From contig OW121849.1 of the NCBI GenBank assembly GCA_933228895.1, positions 126,236,849 to 126,300,848 on the forward strand: a stretch of 64,000 nucleotides of DNA, written 5' to 3'. The notes under the pieces were generated by a model, which had not been told where the DNA came from, did not search any database, and worked only from the letters and a program-made list of their open reading frames with translations. Made by a program: the position numbers and the translations under genes. The stretch comes from Platycnemis pennipes (lineage: Eukaryota > Arthropoda > Insecta > Odonata > Platycnemididae). Below are positions 10,648 to 22,527 of this stretch, in pieces; position 1 is the stretch's first letter; each line of letters begins with the position of its first letter.

Positions 10648-11380
10648 CTATTCTCCACCCTCTGTTTTGTGCACACCAGTTTCCACCCGTGTCAATTTAC
10701 TTTGTATCAAATCCTCTGCCAGGGGAACACTTGCAAACCAATTGTCAGCTGTGACGTTTCTCCACGGCCCAACAATTGGTTCCACTAAGCACTTTACCAC
10801 ATCTCTAAGCTGTTTAGGAGTATTATCTACTTTGTAGGGTCCTTCAGGTTGACTCCCTGCATATACCTCTAAATTGTAAATATTGAATACATTAGCGTCA
10901 ACCAATATATTCTATAGAAATATTTTCATAAAGAATTTCTATATCTTGCAGGCTTATTTGGGAGATATTGCCTGAATGAATATATTCCCCTAAAGCCGAC
11001 TAATTGTTCGTCTACCTTTGTGTACTCTGATATGGCATAGTTATCCTGAAACTTTCTCACAGGCATTTCAAAAAGTTGACGAATCGGAGCTAATATGTCT
11101 ATCATTTTTCTTTTCTGCCCTACTGTTTATATCATCAAATCTGAGTCACTGCAAAAGTAAACGGAAACCTTGATAATTCATGGACACATAAAATATGTCA
11201 ACACCATCTCGATCCTATAAATCCTCTATATTTTTTCGCCCAGAACTACTTGTTCCCTTGAAGAGCAAACGCCCTATGAAACATTCAATTTCTCCCTCAT
11301 CAGTGAGCCTGGCATCTCTCACACGCGAATAATTCACTCCTACTTTCCTACTTTTTGAATTTGAATATTTATGCATAACG
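10648..11380 (-). pseudogene. piggyBac transposase relic
   Basis: The minus strand encodes NLEVYAGSQPEGPY, then VVKCLVEPIVGPWRNVT and ADNWFASVPLAEDL, which match the conserved central part of piggyBac (DDE_Tnp_1_7) transposases, including the DNWF motif with a catalytic aspartate. Further upstream in other frames there are weaker family-like pieces (RVRDARLTDEGEIE). Multiple stops and frameshifts make it non-functional. It lies between TTAA-flanked ends and is therefore the former gene of that element. Confidence 0.7.
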
Positions 11381-12453
11381 ATATTCCTAACCTGAAGTTA
11401 TATCATGCAAAGTTGTAAACCATAAAAATCAAGTTTCTGAAATATTTTTTATAGTAGGAAAAAAACAATTAGACTTTCAATACTAGGTACGTACTTACTG
11501 GATGATATGCTGCACTTGTAATGAAGTTATGTATATGGAGAAAAATAGAAGATATATAGAATAAAAATATGAAGATAAGAAAAGCAATATTTTCGGAGTT
11601 GTACGCAATCGAATCACGCTGAAAATCTGGAAATTGTAACATAATATTATGACCATCAAAAAATGAATATAATTACTATTTCATCAATATTATTCAATGG
11701 TAGTATAAAACCAAGAAAAACCTATCTCACAGAAAGCACATGCCGAGGAGTCTACGTCGCGGAGTCAATTGGGGTGTTCAGGACACCCCGCGCGAGTAAC
11801 GCCGTGAGTGAGAATATACCGAATGATTTGAGAGGCGTCCTCCAGCAGATAAAGGTAAAATGCGAGAACGCATGTAAGATTGTAACATAAATTTCACAGC
11901 TACAAAGATGCAACCAAAACAATGAGGTATGGAGTAAGAATTGGTAGTATGAGATTGAGTGGCTTGAACATTTTTTTAGGCTACCGCCCTTTAGAGGCTA
12001 CCACGCAGGTAATTGACAATGTAAACCTGTGAATGTTGGTGTTAAAAGAAAGATAACAGATCACATTCCAGCTACTGAAGAGGAGAGGTCAATGGAATAA
12101 ATACTAAAAAAATTATACAATGAAAAACAGGGTGGGGTGTTCAGGACACCCCGCGCGAGTAACGCCGGGTTAAAAGTGTGTACAATTGGTGTGAGGCCTT
12201 AACTTGTGAAGGTTTATTATATTTTTTCATTAGGGCGGAGGTTCAATATATTTTTTCATTCTTATAGCTTTTAATGTATTGATTTCAGCTTTTAACATTT
12301 TCTGAGTTTTGACGAAAATTTAATTCAGCTGAAATAAAATATTCCGATAATAGGAGACCTTTTGGCGATCGGTCAGGGAAATTGGTAAAGTCATCAGGGA
12401 AAAATCAGGGAAAAGTCATGGACTTTGAAAATTGGTTATCAGTAGCCACCCTG

Positions 12454-13453
12454 TATAAGTTGTAAATATTTAGTACAAGTTACTCATAATTTAAAGGGAT
12501 CCCACTTGAAGTTCTGCCCGAGGGCCCTCAAAAACCTAGTTATGCCTTTTTTTTTGGGAGTCCAGTACTTAAGCCACTATGCAAACCCGATGCCCTGGGT
12601 TGAGAGAGGAAGAAGTACGGGAATGGATACCATCAGTATAGTTCATACGTTGGGAGGCATCATTGGGTTTTTCATTTGAATTGGAAAATGCTTCACTTTT
12701 ATAATGCTCTCTACAGGGGTTAGTGGAATATATGCCATTGAAAATGCCCATCAGGAATCAAGCATGAGTCTTGATCATGGTGATTCTTTACACTTTTTAA
12801 GCATAATTGTTGCTGTTGGTCACCCAAAGAACATGATTATTTCATATTAGCATACTCTTTGAACTTATGCTTTAATAGCTGAATGTGAGGTAATATCATG
12901 ATAAATAATCTGCAGAATATATGTATACATCATGCTGTTGTTGATAGTTTTACTAAGGATAGCTGCTCATATCTGCTATTACAATCAATTTCATATATTT
13001 CATATTTATTCTTTTCAGTTATGGACTTTTGTCGCATGAGATTGTTGTTTTTGTTATCAGAGGAGTTGATTGACAACTGAGGACAGTTAGTACCATAGAG
13101 GACAAGTGGGTAATTAGGTATAGTTAGGATTTTCATTGGTGATAGAGAGAGGGTCCAGAGAAACCCGGAATCAGAATTAGTCTATTCTTAATGAAAGGTA
13201 TCAAGAGGTCAATGGCTTGATGTCCCATCATACGCATTAAGCACAGTACCTGAAGTTCTCTTCTCACAACATTCAAATATGGACTGATATTCTAAAGGAA
13301 AATCTGCCGCTGTCTGGATTTTAGCTTATGCCCTTGGAGTGGGAGGGCAGTGTTCTTGCACCAACATCCTAAACTCTATGAGATTGTTGGTAAAGCAAAT
13401 TTTTCAGTCTTTTCTGTCAATGGTGGATTTATAATTATGCATATTTTTTTTAG
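12454..13453. other. Non-coding, probably intron of gene A
   Basis: No coding exon or element ends are convincing. Short open frames at 12569-13136 lack domains and paired splice sites. The pyrimidine tract before 13454 is the acceptor of the next exon. Confidence 0.4.
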
Positions 13454-13617
13454 TGGTCCCGCCTCCTGAAAAGCCAAGGTTATGAATATGAAAACCCTCC
13501 ACCCTCATCTTTTGAGAGGCCTCCCAGTGCCTATGTGAATGCTCAGTGTTGCGAGCCTAATGGCAGCCAAATGGATTCCAAGAATCTCCTACTCCTGTCT
13601 ACAGTTGCTGAACAGAG
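13454..13617 (+). CDS. Gene A internal exon
   Basis: A run of eight T followed by TAG precedes a 164-nt block that ends in GAACAGAG|GTATGT. One frame is open throughout, starting on a codon boundary (W S R L L K S Q G Y ...) and leaving two bases (AG). The peptide has a proline/serine-rich stretch (YENPPPSSFERPP) and a leucine run (KNLLLLSTVAEQ). Joining to the exon at 29822, which supplies one base, keeps the frame open, and that exon joins in phase to the terminal exon at 34979. The function is unknown; the peptide has no domain I recognise. Confidence 0.65.
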
Positions 13618-13754
13618 GTATGTATTCACAATGTTATTAACTTATGGCAAAATGTTTTTTTTGAAGCTCCCAATAAATCTATTTGAGGACCCACTAGTTC
13701 AATTTCAGGAGTTGGCATAAAGCCTATCTGTAAATAGAATGTCAATTACTTTGC

Positions 13755-15979
13755 TTGTACATACCATACTGTGAGTTTATGAATTCTATGAAACACGAAA
13801 TAAGTGAACTAAAGAAAGTTATATCAACCTGGGAATGCTTAATCAACGAACATAGCAAGACTATTTCTCTCATTAACGAATCACTATCAAATATCAATGG
13901 TAAATTTGACGGCATGGTGGCCGAAAATGAAATCTTGTTAAAGCGAATCAGCAACCTTGAAGCTCAGTTGTACACATGGGAGCAGGACTCTCTATGGAAT
14001 GTCGTAGAAATTCACGGGATTCCGTTTAAGTCTGGTGAGGTATTGGAGGCCCTTGTTTGTCAAGTTGGGCTGGGCCTTGGGGTCAAACTTGAAGCTAGTG
14101 GTGTCGATTATGTATACAGACTTAAGGCCCGTTCAAAGCAACCCAACAGTAGACCCCCTTCCATCTGGTTTCGATTCATGAGATCGAATTTAGTACGAGA
14201 AATACTGGAAGCTCGACAAGTAAAAAGGAATTTTTCAACAAAAGACATTGGTTTGAGTGATTCCCCTGACAACCTTATTTATGTTAATGAATCACTCAGT
14301 GCTGTAAATCATAAAGTGTATGCAAAGGCGAGAGAGCTTAAAAAGATTGGTTAACTCAAATATTTATGGATCAGAGGGGGAAAAATATTTGCAAGGGAGT
14401 ATGATGGGAGTGAGCGACTCCTTTTATGCACTGAAGACGATCTCCATGCCCTTCAATGACATGAATTTGGAGGTTCAAGAGGTAGAGCACTCGCATATAA
14501 CGATGCTGACAATTCTAACTCGACGTGTGTAACCTCAAATATTCAAAGTAGTATTTTATATCAAGACCTGAATATATGTCATGCAAACGCTCAGTCGTTA
14601 CCAGCCCATATTGATGAATTTTGTAAGCACTTTGTTCGTGGTGATTATCATGTGATAGCAATTTCCGAGTAGTGGTTGAAACCATCCACGCCCACGGAAT
14701 ATGTAAACTTGGCAAATTATACATTGTTACGCAATGACAGGTTGGAACGAAGTGGTGGAGGAGTGTGTGTATATATTAAAGACAATTTAAATTCAAAGAT
14801 ACTGTCAATGAAAACCTTAAGCCAGAATTTATGTTTATTGAAATATCATGCCCTTTTGGAAATATTATATTCGGAGTTGTGTACAGACCTCCTAAGGTAG
14901 GTTACCTGAGTGAATCTTTTGAATGTAAACTTGCAGGCTTCCTTCCGTCCTTCAACAACATAGTAATATGTGGCAACTTTAACTCGGATCTTTTAAAAAC
15001 TATGCACGACATTAATTACATAACAAACCTATGTTACAGGTTCAATCTGTCTTTAGTACCATCTCATCCGACTCATCATCGGCCAACATCAAGTACCTTA
15101 TTCTAATAATCTAGATTTAATAATTATAGATGATCTTTCTAAAATAAAGGAACATGGCCAATATCCAGTTCCTTTCCTATCTGACCATGATTTAATATAT
15201 ATAAAGTTTAATTTCAAGGTAACTAAAATCAAAGAGAAGTTAATTTGCTACTACGATTTTATTAAATTCGATCTCCATAATTTTCAAGAAGATTTTGATA
15301 ATCTGCCATGCATAGACTTCATGACTGCAAATTCTGTCGGTACCAAGGTATCAATCCTAATGCTTAATTTAAATCAATTATTAGATGTTCATGCCCCTTT
15401 AAAAAGGTTTACTCCGAAGCGAAATCAATGTCCATGGATTACTCTGGAAATCAAGCATATTATAAATAAAAGGGACATAATTCGCCGCAGATACACGAGA
15501 AGTAAATCTAAAGAACTATTTCAAGAGTACAAAAAACTGAGAAATGAGGCCCATAGTATTATGGAAAAGGCTAAGGAAGATTACTATAAACAGTGTTTTA
15601 TGGATAAGTGGGATTCTAAAACTATTTGGAATGAAATTCGAAGGCTTGGACTGATTAAGTCTCGGAATGATGGTAGTAAACTCAGTGTGCACATGGACAA
15701 ATTAAATGAATATTTTATCAGTTTATCAGTCAACACTACCCCCGGATCAATAAGTTAGGTTCTACCATTTGTCGTTATAATGCTGCAGGAGTCAACATGT
15801 CCGAAGTTAATGAATCTGGAAATAATATGTTTTACTTCCCTAATCTAACTCCCGAGATAATGTTAAAATGTTTCCATTGTATCAAGTCTAATGCTGCTAA
15901 TCATGCAAGTCTAATCAAGTCAAAGGCTTCTTCAAGAGCTGTGGATTCTTCATATGTCAATAGTTTTTTCACCATCTAA
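13755..15979 (+). mobile_element. Non-LTR retrotransposon without its reverse transcriptase
   Basis: ORF1 (13755 to about 14462, with one in-frame TAA at 14352-14354) begins with a predicted coiled coil and continues with VVEIHGIP, DYVYRLKAR and YLWIRGGKIFARE, a layout like the baculovirus-FP-type ORF1 domain of insect LINEs. ORF2 pieces follow: an endonuclease with NICHANAQSLPAHIDEF, GGGVCVYIKD, IIFGVVYRPPK and LSDHDLIY (catalytic SDH), then the usual linker with PWITLEIKHIINKRD. Stops, frameshifts and the complete absence of a reverse transcriptase show a 3'-deleted, inactive copy. It lies in the large intron of gene A. Confidence 0.75.
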
Positions 15980-16711
15980 TGGCAAAAAAACTACGCCAGC
16001 AAAATATTAGTGAATCTTTTGGTATCGCAGCTACCAGTAGCGGCGTATCCCAAGGTTTCTATTTCCACAATCAACTACAAACAGCATCAGGTCCAACTTT
16101 ACTGACGGAAACGGTAAATTACTATGAAACTCCATACCTCATGTGTATAAGTCTATATTACCTAAGCTATAAGTACTGTTTATTATGTATTTTTGACCAT
16201 GAAATTCTTATTACGTTCATTGACATTAAAAATACCTAAATGTTAAGTGACATATAATTCAAAATTGCCAACAATTTAATATAGATTTTTAACTTTAACG
16301 GATAACTTAAACTCGCGTGAAAATCTTCATCAAGATAACGATTTAACGATTCACGAATTTAACTTTTTGAGTAGCTTTTAATACATTAACGAAGTTAATT
16401 TTTGGATTAACATTGCCCAGCTATGAAGGTAATCCTTAATTTTGTAAAATTGTACAATCGCATCACTGGCTAATTTTATTGAGTTACTTTATCCATTTAT
16501 TTTGTTATTTAGTTACTTTATCCTTCCGCAGTAGTTGATATCTGAAATGGTTAATTGTGATGTCATTTCTTTTTCTGTATAATTCTCTTCTGATTGTATG
16601 CATTTAGTTAGACAAGTACTTAATTCTGTTTTCACTGCAGAGTCAAATTGTGTAAAATGATTTATGTTCCATAGGATAAGGTCCTAGAACAATAGACTTT
16701 ATTATTGTTAC
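15980..16711. other. Non-coding, intron of gene A
   Basis: A short frame from 15979 could be read as a small exon, but it is not phase-linked to gene A. The remainder is A+T-rich and without recognisable features. Confidence 0.35.
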
Positions 16712-16726
16712 TATTTGTAACATCCA
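16712..16726. repeat. 15-bp target-site duplication, left copy (RTE-like LINE)
   Basis: TATTTGTAACATCCA here is identical to 25949-25963. The pair brackets an RTE-like LINE whose middle was later filled by an 8.1-kb insertion. Confidence 0.85.
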
Positions 16727-16946
16727 TTTGCAACATTGTAATAATGAAGAAATGTGGATTTCCTGAAAAAGTTATTAGATTGGCAAAAATGCGTGTGAGT
16801 GAGGCTAAAGGAAAAGTCAAGGTTGGAAAAGAGTACACTGATACGTTTGAAATAAACACAGGAGTGAGACAGGGAGATGGCTTGTCACCCCTCCTCTTTA
16901 ACATAGCATTGGAAGAGGCGCTAAAGAGAACCAGAAAGGGGAACTT
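16727..16946 (+). mobile_element. RTE-like LINE, left half (5'-truncated)
   Basis: The plus strand encodes KKCGFPEKVIRLAKMRVSEA, then INTGVRQGDGLSPLLFNIAL, the motif B region of a non-LTR reverse transcriptase. The frame runs to RTRKGNL at about 16947 and is then lost. At 25085 it resumes in the expected place with FPNGPGGARIPEKINLLAF and the FADD box. The 5' end lies just after a 15-bp duplication, so the copy was truncated when it inserted. Confidence 0.85.
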
Positions 16947-17408
16947 GCATGGGTCGACGATTGCTATAAAAACTATTTTGAACAGGTAAAACGGAAATAT
17001 TAGCTCGCAAAAATACCTAAATTATCTCCATTCATCATCAGAAGAAATAAAAAATTGACTTAAAAGATCAAGCAAAATTTCTCTGAGCCGACCACTGCGC
17101 GAAGACACCCGAGCTCTGCCGAAGCTAGGTGTGACGTCATCCGTGCCTAATCTGCCGTCTGAATCGGGAAAAACACCAACGCATGCTGTAAACATTGCTT
17201 TGGTGGAGGATTTAGTCGCTCACCGTCACTTGTTCGTGTGCTGTTATTGTTGGGTAAGTTTTCCTATTGTTATTGTGCCACGATTATTACTTGGGATATT
17301 AAAAATGCACTTTCGGGATGATAAAATAAACTTTTTACCTCGAATATTTCAGGTAAAAAAATGGATGATTACGTTGCCGCTCGTTCGGACAATATTCCTG
17401 AAATTGAT

Positions 17409-17416
17409 GCCATGAC
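17409..17416. repeat. 8-bp target-site duplication, left copy (P element)
   Basis: GCCATGAC, identical to 22520-22527. It resembles GGCCAGAC, the known consensus target of the Drosophila P element. Confidence 0.9.
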
Positions 17417-17446
17417 TAAGGAGCCCTGTAAGAGGAGGGGAAACTC
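17417..17446 (+). repeat. P element left terminal inverted repeat
   Basis: Thirty bases matching the inverse of 22490-22519 with one difference (G versus C at position 12). Confidence 0.95.
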
Positions 17447-17661
17447 CTGCATGAAGGGATAGGAGAAACCGGTTCCCTGGGAGTCGCGAGTGAAATTGAA
17501 GTAACGAATGCAGCGCCGCGTAGGTGATGAGTAAGCACACTATTTCCTCTAGCGTTCTTCGCAAATTACCGCCATTTGTTGAAGTCGCGGAATCGTGGTG
17601 GACACAACTGAAGTGAGTGGAGTGTTTTTACAAGTGCAGTTTATGCGTTCTTCCCTTCAAA

Positions 17662-20600
17662 ATGCCGAATTGCGTGGTACCAGGCTGTTCGCATTACGTG
17701 AAGAGTAATAACATTCCTGGAAAAAGAAGCTTATTTAAAGCGAAGGTAAGATTTCATATCCGTGGTCCCATGCATGCTATTTTCATTTTCGCAAGCGCGG
17801 AGAACTCGCTAATGCAGCTTGAATCTCTTGTTTAAAGGACGAAGAACAACTTAAGCGATGGAGGGATGTCTTACCCTTGAAAGGAAAATGTTTGAAGAAA
17901 TCGGACGTGGTTTGTGATGTCCACTTTGCACCTGGTGACATAATACGTGTTTACGAAACCAGGCTGCCCGATGGTAGCACCCATACAATTGAAAGGGGGA
18001 GGCCTACGTTACTTCTTGGAGCAGTTCCAACAATATTTCCTACGGTATGTACTCATTTGCTTTGAATCATCCTCGTCTTAATTATGTAGAGCATATTTTT
18101 ATTATCTAATTGGTAATTGAAAATTCCCGTATAACTACTTGAACATCAACTGGACTGTAAAAAATTGTTGAACTTGTTGAAACTATCGAAGTGCTGGTTT
18201 TGTTTATGTTTATTTTATAAATTATTTACAGTAGGCTTAGTATATAATTGAGTCCAGATTCATTTGTTTTCATTTTACTTTAAAGCCAAAGGAAAGAAGT
18301 CCTCTGAAGGAAATTCAAAAGAACAATGAAAACAATAATCACGGGAACAACAACGATTTGGATATACTCCAGCAGGTGGGTGATGGTGCTTATTCCCCCA
18401 TCGCCCAGAATAATGACTGTTTGTTGGACTGCAATTTCACAGTCCAACTGATTTTATCTAATAGAAGTGAAGTAAGGTTACCTAGCTCAAATTGGGCTAC
18501 TGCTACTGTAGGTAGCAGTGCTGTCTTCTTATATGTGGACAGCAACTATTATGTCCAAAAGACTATTGTAATTTTAGATAGTCTTCAAGTTCAGGTAAGT
18601 TATATATATGAACCAAAAGGCCAACAGTTATGTCCTCCATGACAGAAATCAACACCTGCAGATCAAAGATTTCTTTTCATTTATGGTATCCTTCTATAAT
18701 ATGTTTTGAAAAATGTCAGTCCATTGAATTTAATGTAGATATTATTAAATTGTATTGTTTATTTCATTCATTAGCTCATATTTGTGTTTCAGGTTATATT
18801 TGATAAAATCAATGTGGCAATTGATGGCATTGATTCAATTAAAAGTATGCATGATTTGAGCAATGTCATTCACCTTGTACATGGGATGCAGGTGTGTGAG
18901 AGATTTGAAGCTAATACCAGGTAATGTAAATGCAACTATTGTTCTGCATGCTACCAGACAATGGAAATATGTGTAAATCAGCAATAATATAATATGCTAT
19001 CTCTATTTTTTAAGGAGAATGGATTCCTGCATTGGATACCTTAAGGAAGACGGTATCAAAAGAAAGTCGTTGGCTAGTGTCCTCTGCAAAAATTGCAGGT
19101 TAGCCAAGAAAAGAATGCAAGATCGTGAAAGGAAGAAGAGCAATCACTCTTGTAAAATCTTAGAGCGTGCTAAAAGGTTGTCCCTGAAGAGTTTGAAGTC
19201 TAAGACTTCCCGTCTCTTGTCGAAGGTATGACAGCTAACCTTTAAATTTTAAATATGTTGGTATCCAAATTATATGTATGAAATGAAAAAAATTTTCACT
19301 ATGTACTATTCTGGTCTTCCATTTGTTAACATTTAATTGTTTAGGTTGATCACCTCCACAGCAAGATGGCTCTCTTAAAGACAAAGTGTTCCTTGAAATC
19401 GGACACAGCACTGCAAAGCCAAATTATTAACCTGCCTCCCAATCAGCAGGAAGCTATTCAGGCCTGTTTGGCTGCTGCAAAAGTGAGGAAAGCAAATGGA
19501 AGACGGTACACACTTCATTGGGTGTATGAGTGCCTCCTCCTCCGAATAAAAAGCCCTAAAGCATATAGCCATATGCAATCGCATAACTTGTTGCCTCTTC
19601 CTAGTGCCAAAACACTCTCCAAATACATCAAGAGGACAAAAGGGGCTTATGGATTTCAGAAAACCATGTTTGACGGCCTGAAATTGAAATCAGCAGAATT
19701 AGACCCTGGAGAAAGGAGAGGTTAGTAAAACAGGGAAATCATAGTATACGTTGTTTATCCTTTGCTGCACAGCAGATAATTTTGTATGAAAAGATAATTA
19801 AACTTTCAATTCCTTTTTTGTGGACATAACTAAGTATGACATGCAATTTTTCCTCAGGTACACTTCTGATTGATGAAATGAAGTTATCCAAGAGAGTTTC
19901 ATTTGATAGAGAGTCTTTGAAGTTCAGTGGTTTCACTGACCTTGGCGATTATACCCCTGAGCAACAGAAAAAGGAACGTGGTGATCATGCTCTGGTCATG
20001 ATGTTTCAGCCCTTTAAAGGGAAGTGGGTTCAAGCTTTGGCCTGCTTTCTTAGCAAGGGCTGTGCCTCAGGTTCAGTGTTGCACCATTTAATTTTTGAGT
20101 GCATTATCTTGCTGGAAAGGGCAGGACTCAGAGTTGACGTAGTAACAACAGATGGGGCACAGTGGAATAGAACCATGTGGAGGAAGTTTGGGATTGATGA
20201 CAATAAAGTAAGCTGTGACCACCCATATGACTCCTTAAGACGCCTTTGGTTTGCTTCTGACTTTCCTCATTTGATGAAAAATATGAGGAATTTCTTGACT
20301 TCTCGAATTGAGACATGGGTAAGTTATACATTTATTGACTCAGCTTGCGTGGCTTATTAAATTCTTACTAAGTGATAATTCACTCACTGTTTCTTTGTAG
20401 ACTCCTGGTGGTGTGATAAAATTGGGACATTGGGATGCTGTAATACATTGTGATGGCCCTATGGACTACCATCTAAAAGTTTGCCCTAGGTTGAAACCAC
20501 ACCATGTAAGGCCAAAGGCATACCAGAAAATGAATGTTGGATATGCATATCAGGTAAGAAGCATGAATGCCTAATCTAAGACATAATAATATCAAATAAT

Positions 20601-21956
20601 TATACTTGAATCGATGGCATTGTTGATAAAGGTTACCTAATGAATAATTGCTATCAGTTCTTTGATAGAAAAGTTGCGGCTGCCATGCAACTTTATCAGC
20701 AAAACAATCCTGACTTGGCTGATTGTCAATCATCAGTTAAACTGATTGAACTCATAAATGGTTTAATTCAAGCCATGAGTTCAAGGACACCCGGAACAGC
20801 ATTGAGGTCAGACTCAGAGGAGTGGCAAGTAAGGAAACCTTTCCATCTATTCACAATTTTTTACAAGTACGTTTTTCTCCTGCTTTAAATGTCATTGTAT
20901 TTTGATCCATGCAGTCTATCACAAAGTTCCTTGATTATCTGGACATGTGGGCAGCTGAAGCAAAGGAGAAGAACTATCACTTTCTTTCGGAAAACACATA
21001 TTTTGGGTTTAAAGTTACCCTGAGAACCGCACTGGAGCTACATGAATTTTTAGGCTCATGTGGTTTCGTATATTTAATGACTGCCAGAATCAATCAAGAT
21101 GCTTTAGAGGTATATATTTAGTCAATTATGTTCTAATCTGTCTAAACCCGCTAATTACTGTTTGAAGTGATTGTGTGAAACATTCAAATTTTATGTTTTT
21201 CAGAGATTCTTTGGAATGATGCGAGGTGTGTGTGGTTCTAATGACCACCCAGATGCTATTCTTTTTGCCCAAATGTTCAGGCTTGTCAGTACATACTCCC
21301 TTGTCAGGCCACCAAAAGGGAGTAATATTGAGGGTACTGATATTTTGCCCTCACTAATGAATGCATCCAATGATTCCACTAACCACAATGAAAGGAAGGT
21401 CTTATTCCAGGGAATGCTTGATGGCATTATTGATAAAGGAGTTCCACCTCAAGACATGTTGGACTTTGTTGATGCTTTGAAGGACCATGACTATATTAAA
21501 CCTGAAGCAAGAGATTCTCTTATGGTTTATTTTTCTGGCTATGTGGCTCGGAGAGTATCACGATTCACCTCATGTGAGGTTTGCAAGCAAAGCTTACTGT
21601 CTCGTCATCGCCCTGGTGATGCTAAGGGATTTTTAATTGAATATTTAAGCAAGGGAAATTTGATATTTCCATCACATGCATTGTGTCAAGTAATATCTGA
21701 CCTGGAGTCAGCCTGCATCCATGCCATTGAGTCTGAGGATCTGAATGTGGACACTTTTTTTACTGTGATTGGTAAACTTCAAGATATTGAAGATCTGCCA
21801 CTTGTAGGGTGTGTTAACCACTGTCATACGTTAACCAGTGCTATTGTGTCATTCTTCCTCTTCACTAGAATGCATTTCATAAGTAACGCCTTCAATTCCA
21901 ATGACAGCAAAGAAAATGAGAAGTCCAGGCAGCTGAGGAAATCATCCAAATTCTGA
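17662..21956 (+). CDS. P-element-like THAP transposase, 1015 aa, 11 exons
   Basis: Cuts and pastes its own element, acting in the nucleus. Coding exons, all with GT/AG junctions: 17662-17745, 17838-18044, 18286-18594, 18793-18920, 19015-19225, 19345-19720, 19858-20318, 20401-20553, 20658-20828, 20915-21109, 21204-21956. They total 3048 nt in one uninterrupted frame. Residues 1-96 form a C2CH THAP DNA-binding domain: MPNCVVPGC, C..HF (VVCDVHF) and the diagnostic AVPTIF. A basic region (KKRMQDRERKK) follows at about 250-300. The RNase H-like core shows LLIDEM (D444), VVTTDGAQW (D537) and RINQDALE (E765), the likely catalytic triad by comparison with Drosophila P transposase and THAP9. DFPHLMKNMRN lies between the second and third. 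Human THAP9 is about 900 residues and Drosophila P transposase 751, so this is long. The start ATG is the one that opens the THAP domain. Confidence 0.92.
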
Positions 21957-22489
21957 GTGGTGTTAAGTGGTCCATCTTGGCTCTTTGTAGTTTAATTCTT
22001 TCCACTGTCTTGTTATTTACTGTATATTGAATGTTCATGGAATTCATCGCTGGTTTTTTTCATCCCTTAGGGGATTTTTTCCAGCAATTACAATGGATCG
22101 AAAACGGTAATTTAATGTTTCATTGCTATATCACCTTCCTCCATTTCTTTCATTTTATGACAGGATTGCTTGGATCACTCCGTGGCGTGGATGAAAACAC
22201 CTTCATTATATTCTGAATTTTTTAGAAGTTAATATTTCATTCACACGTTTAGGGATTGCTAGCGAAGTTTCGATTCTATAGCTATTGGGTGCAATTAATC
22301 TTTCAGAAATAACATCGACTTTTCAGCTATAACACGAGTTTGCCGTATAATGTGAACTTGTACGCCGTTAGACGTTTTGTATCGAGGCGGGAAATGTGAT
22401 GCGGACGAGCTTAAAAATTCTGCCGCGCGCGGCGTCCCGTACGCTAGTTCAGAAACGCTCGCGACCAATCTGTCCTGTTTTCGGAGACA
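21957..22489. other. P element 3' non-coding region
   Basis: Lies between the transposase stop codon and the right TIR. The last 120 bases are CpG-rich (GCCGCGCGCGGCGTCCCG). P elements are known to keep transposase-binding sites in subterminal DNA; none can be defined here by eye. Confidence 0.5.
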
Positions 22490-22519
22490 GAGTTTCCCCT
22501 CCTCTTAGAGGGCTCCTTA
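22490..22519 (-). repeat. P element right terminal inverted repeat
   Basis: Thirty bases inverse to 17417-17446 with one mismatch, directly followed by the duplication GCCATGAC at 22520-22527. Confidence 0.95.
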
Positions 22520-22527
22520 GCCATGAC
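22520..22527. repeat. 8-bp target-site duplication, right copy (P element)
   Basis: GCCATGAC, identical to 17409-17416. Confidence 0.9.

Larger units (their letters stand above)
9983..12173. mobile_element. piggyBac-like element, degenerate, 2.2 kb
   Basis: TTAA stands at both edges. The left end reads TTAACCCGCGTTACTCGCGCG and the right end, on the other strand, TTAACCCGGCGTTACTCGCG. Next to each end is a GGGGTGT...ACACCCC palindrome. Inside, on the minus strand, is a decayed piggyBac transposase (10648-11380). A second internal copy of the right end (11771-11803 matches 12134-12166 over 33 bases) and a fold-back (10335-10483) show further rearrangement. Confidence 0.75.
8837..12453. mobile_element. 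TIR element CAGGGTGGC, containing a nested piggyBac
   Basis: The left end is CAGGGTGGCGATCA and the right end, on the other strand, CAGGGTGGCTACTG, each followed inward by repeated TCAGGGAA-type blocks. The pentamer TATAA lies directly outside both ends (8832-8836 and 12454-12458). The 9-bp perfect TIR core and C/G-rich start resemble hAT elements, but a full 8-bp duplication is not present. About 1.1 kb at the left and 0.3 kb at the right belong to this element; the middle is a piggyBac-like insertion. Confidence 0.5.
17417..22519 (+). mobile_element. Complete P-element-like transposon, 5.1 kb
   Basis: Terminal inverted repeats of 30 bp (17417-17446 and 22490-22519) begin TAAGGAGCCCT and end GGGGAAACTC, differing at one position. 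Perfect 8-bp duplications (GCCATGAC) flank the element. It contains one plus-strand gene of 11 coding exons for a THAP-domain P-type transposase with no disabling change. About 215 bp precede the start codon and about 530 bp follow the stop, in which the 22380-22450 stretch is CpG-rich. Drosophila P elements have 31-bp TIRs and 8-bp duplications, so the architecture agrees. Near-identical TIRs, perfect duplications and an intact gene imply recent insertion; activity cannot be judged from the sequence alone. Confidence 0.95.

Noticed and set aside
8829..12461. 8-bp hAT duplication around the CAGGGTGGC element
   Set aside because: Only TATAA matches on both sides; the remaining bases differ, so superfamily assignment is left open.
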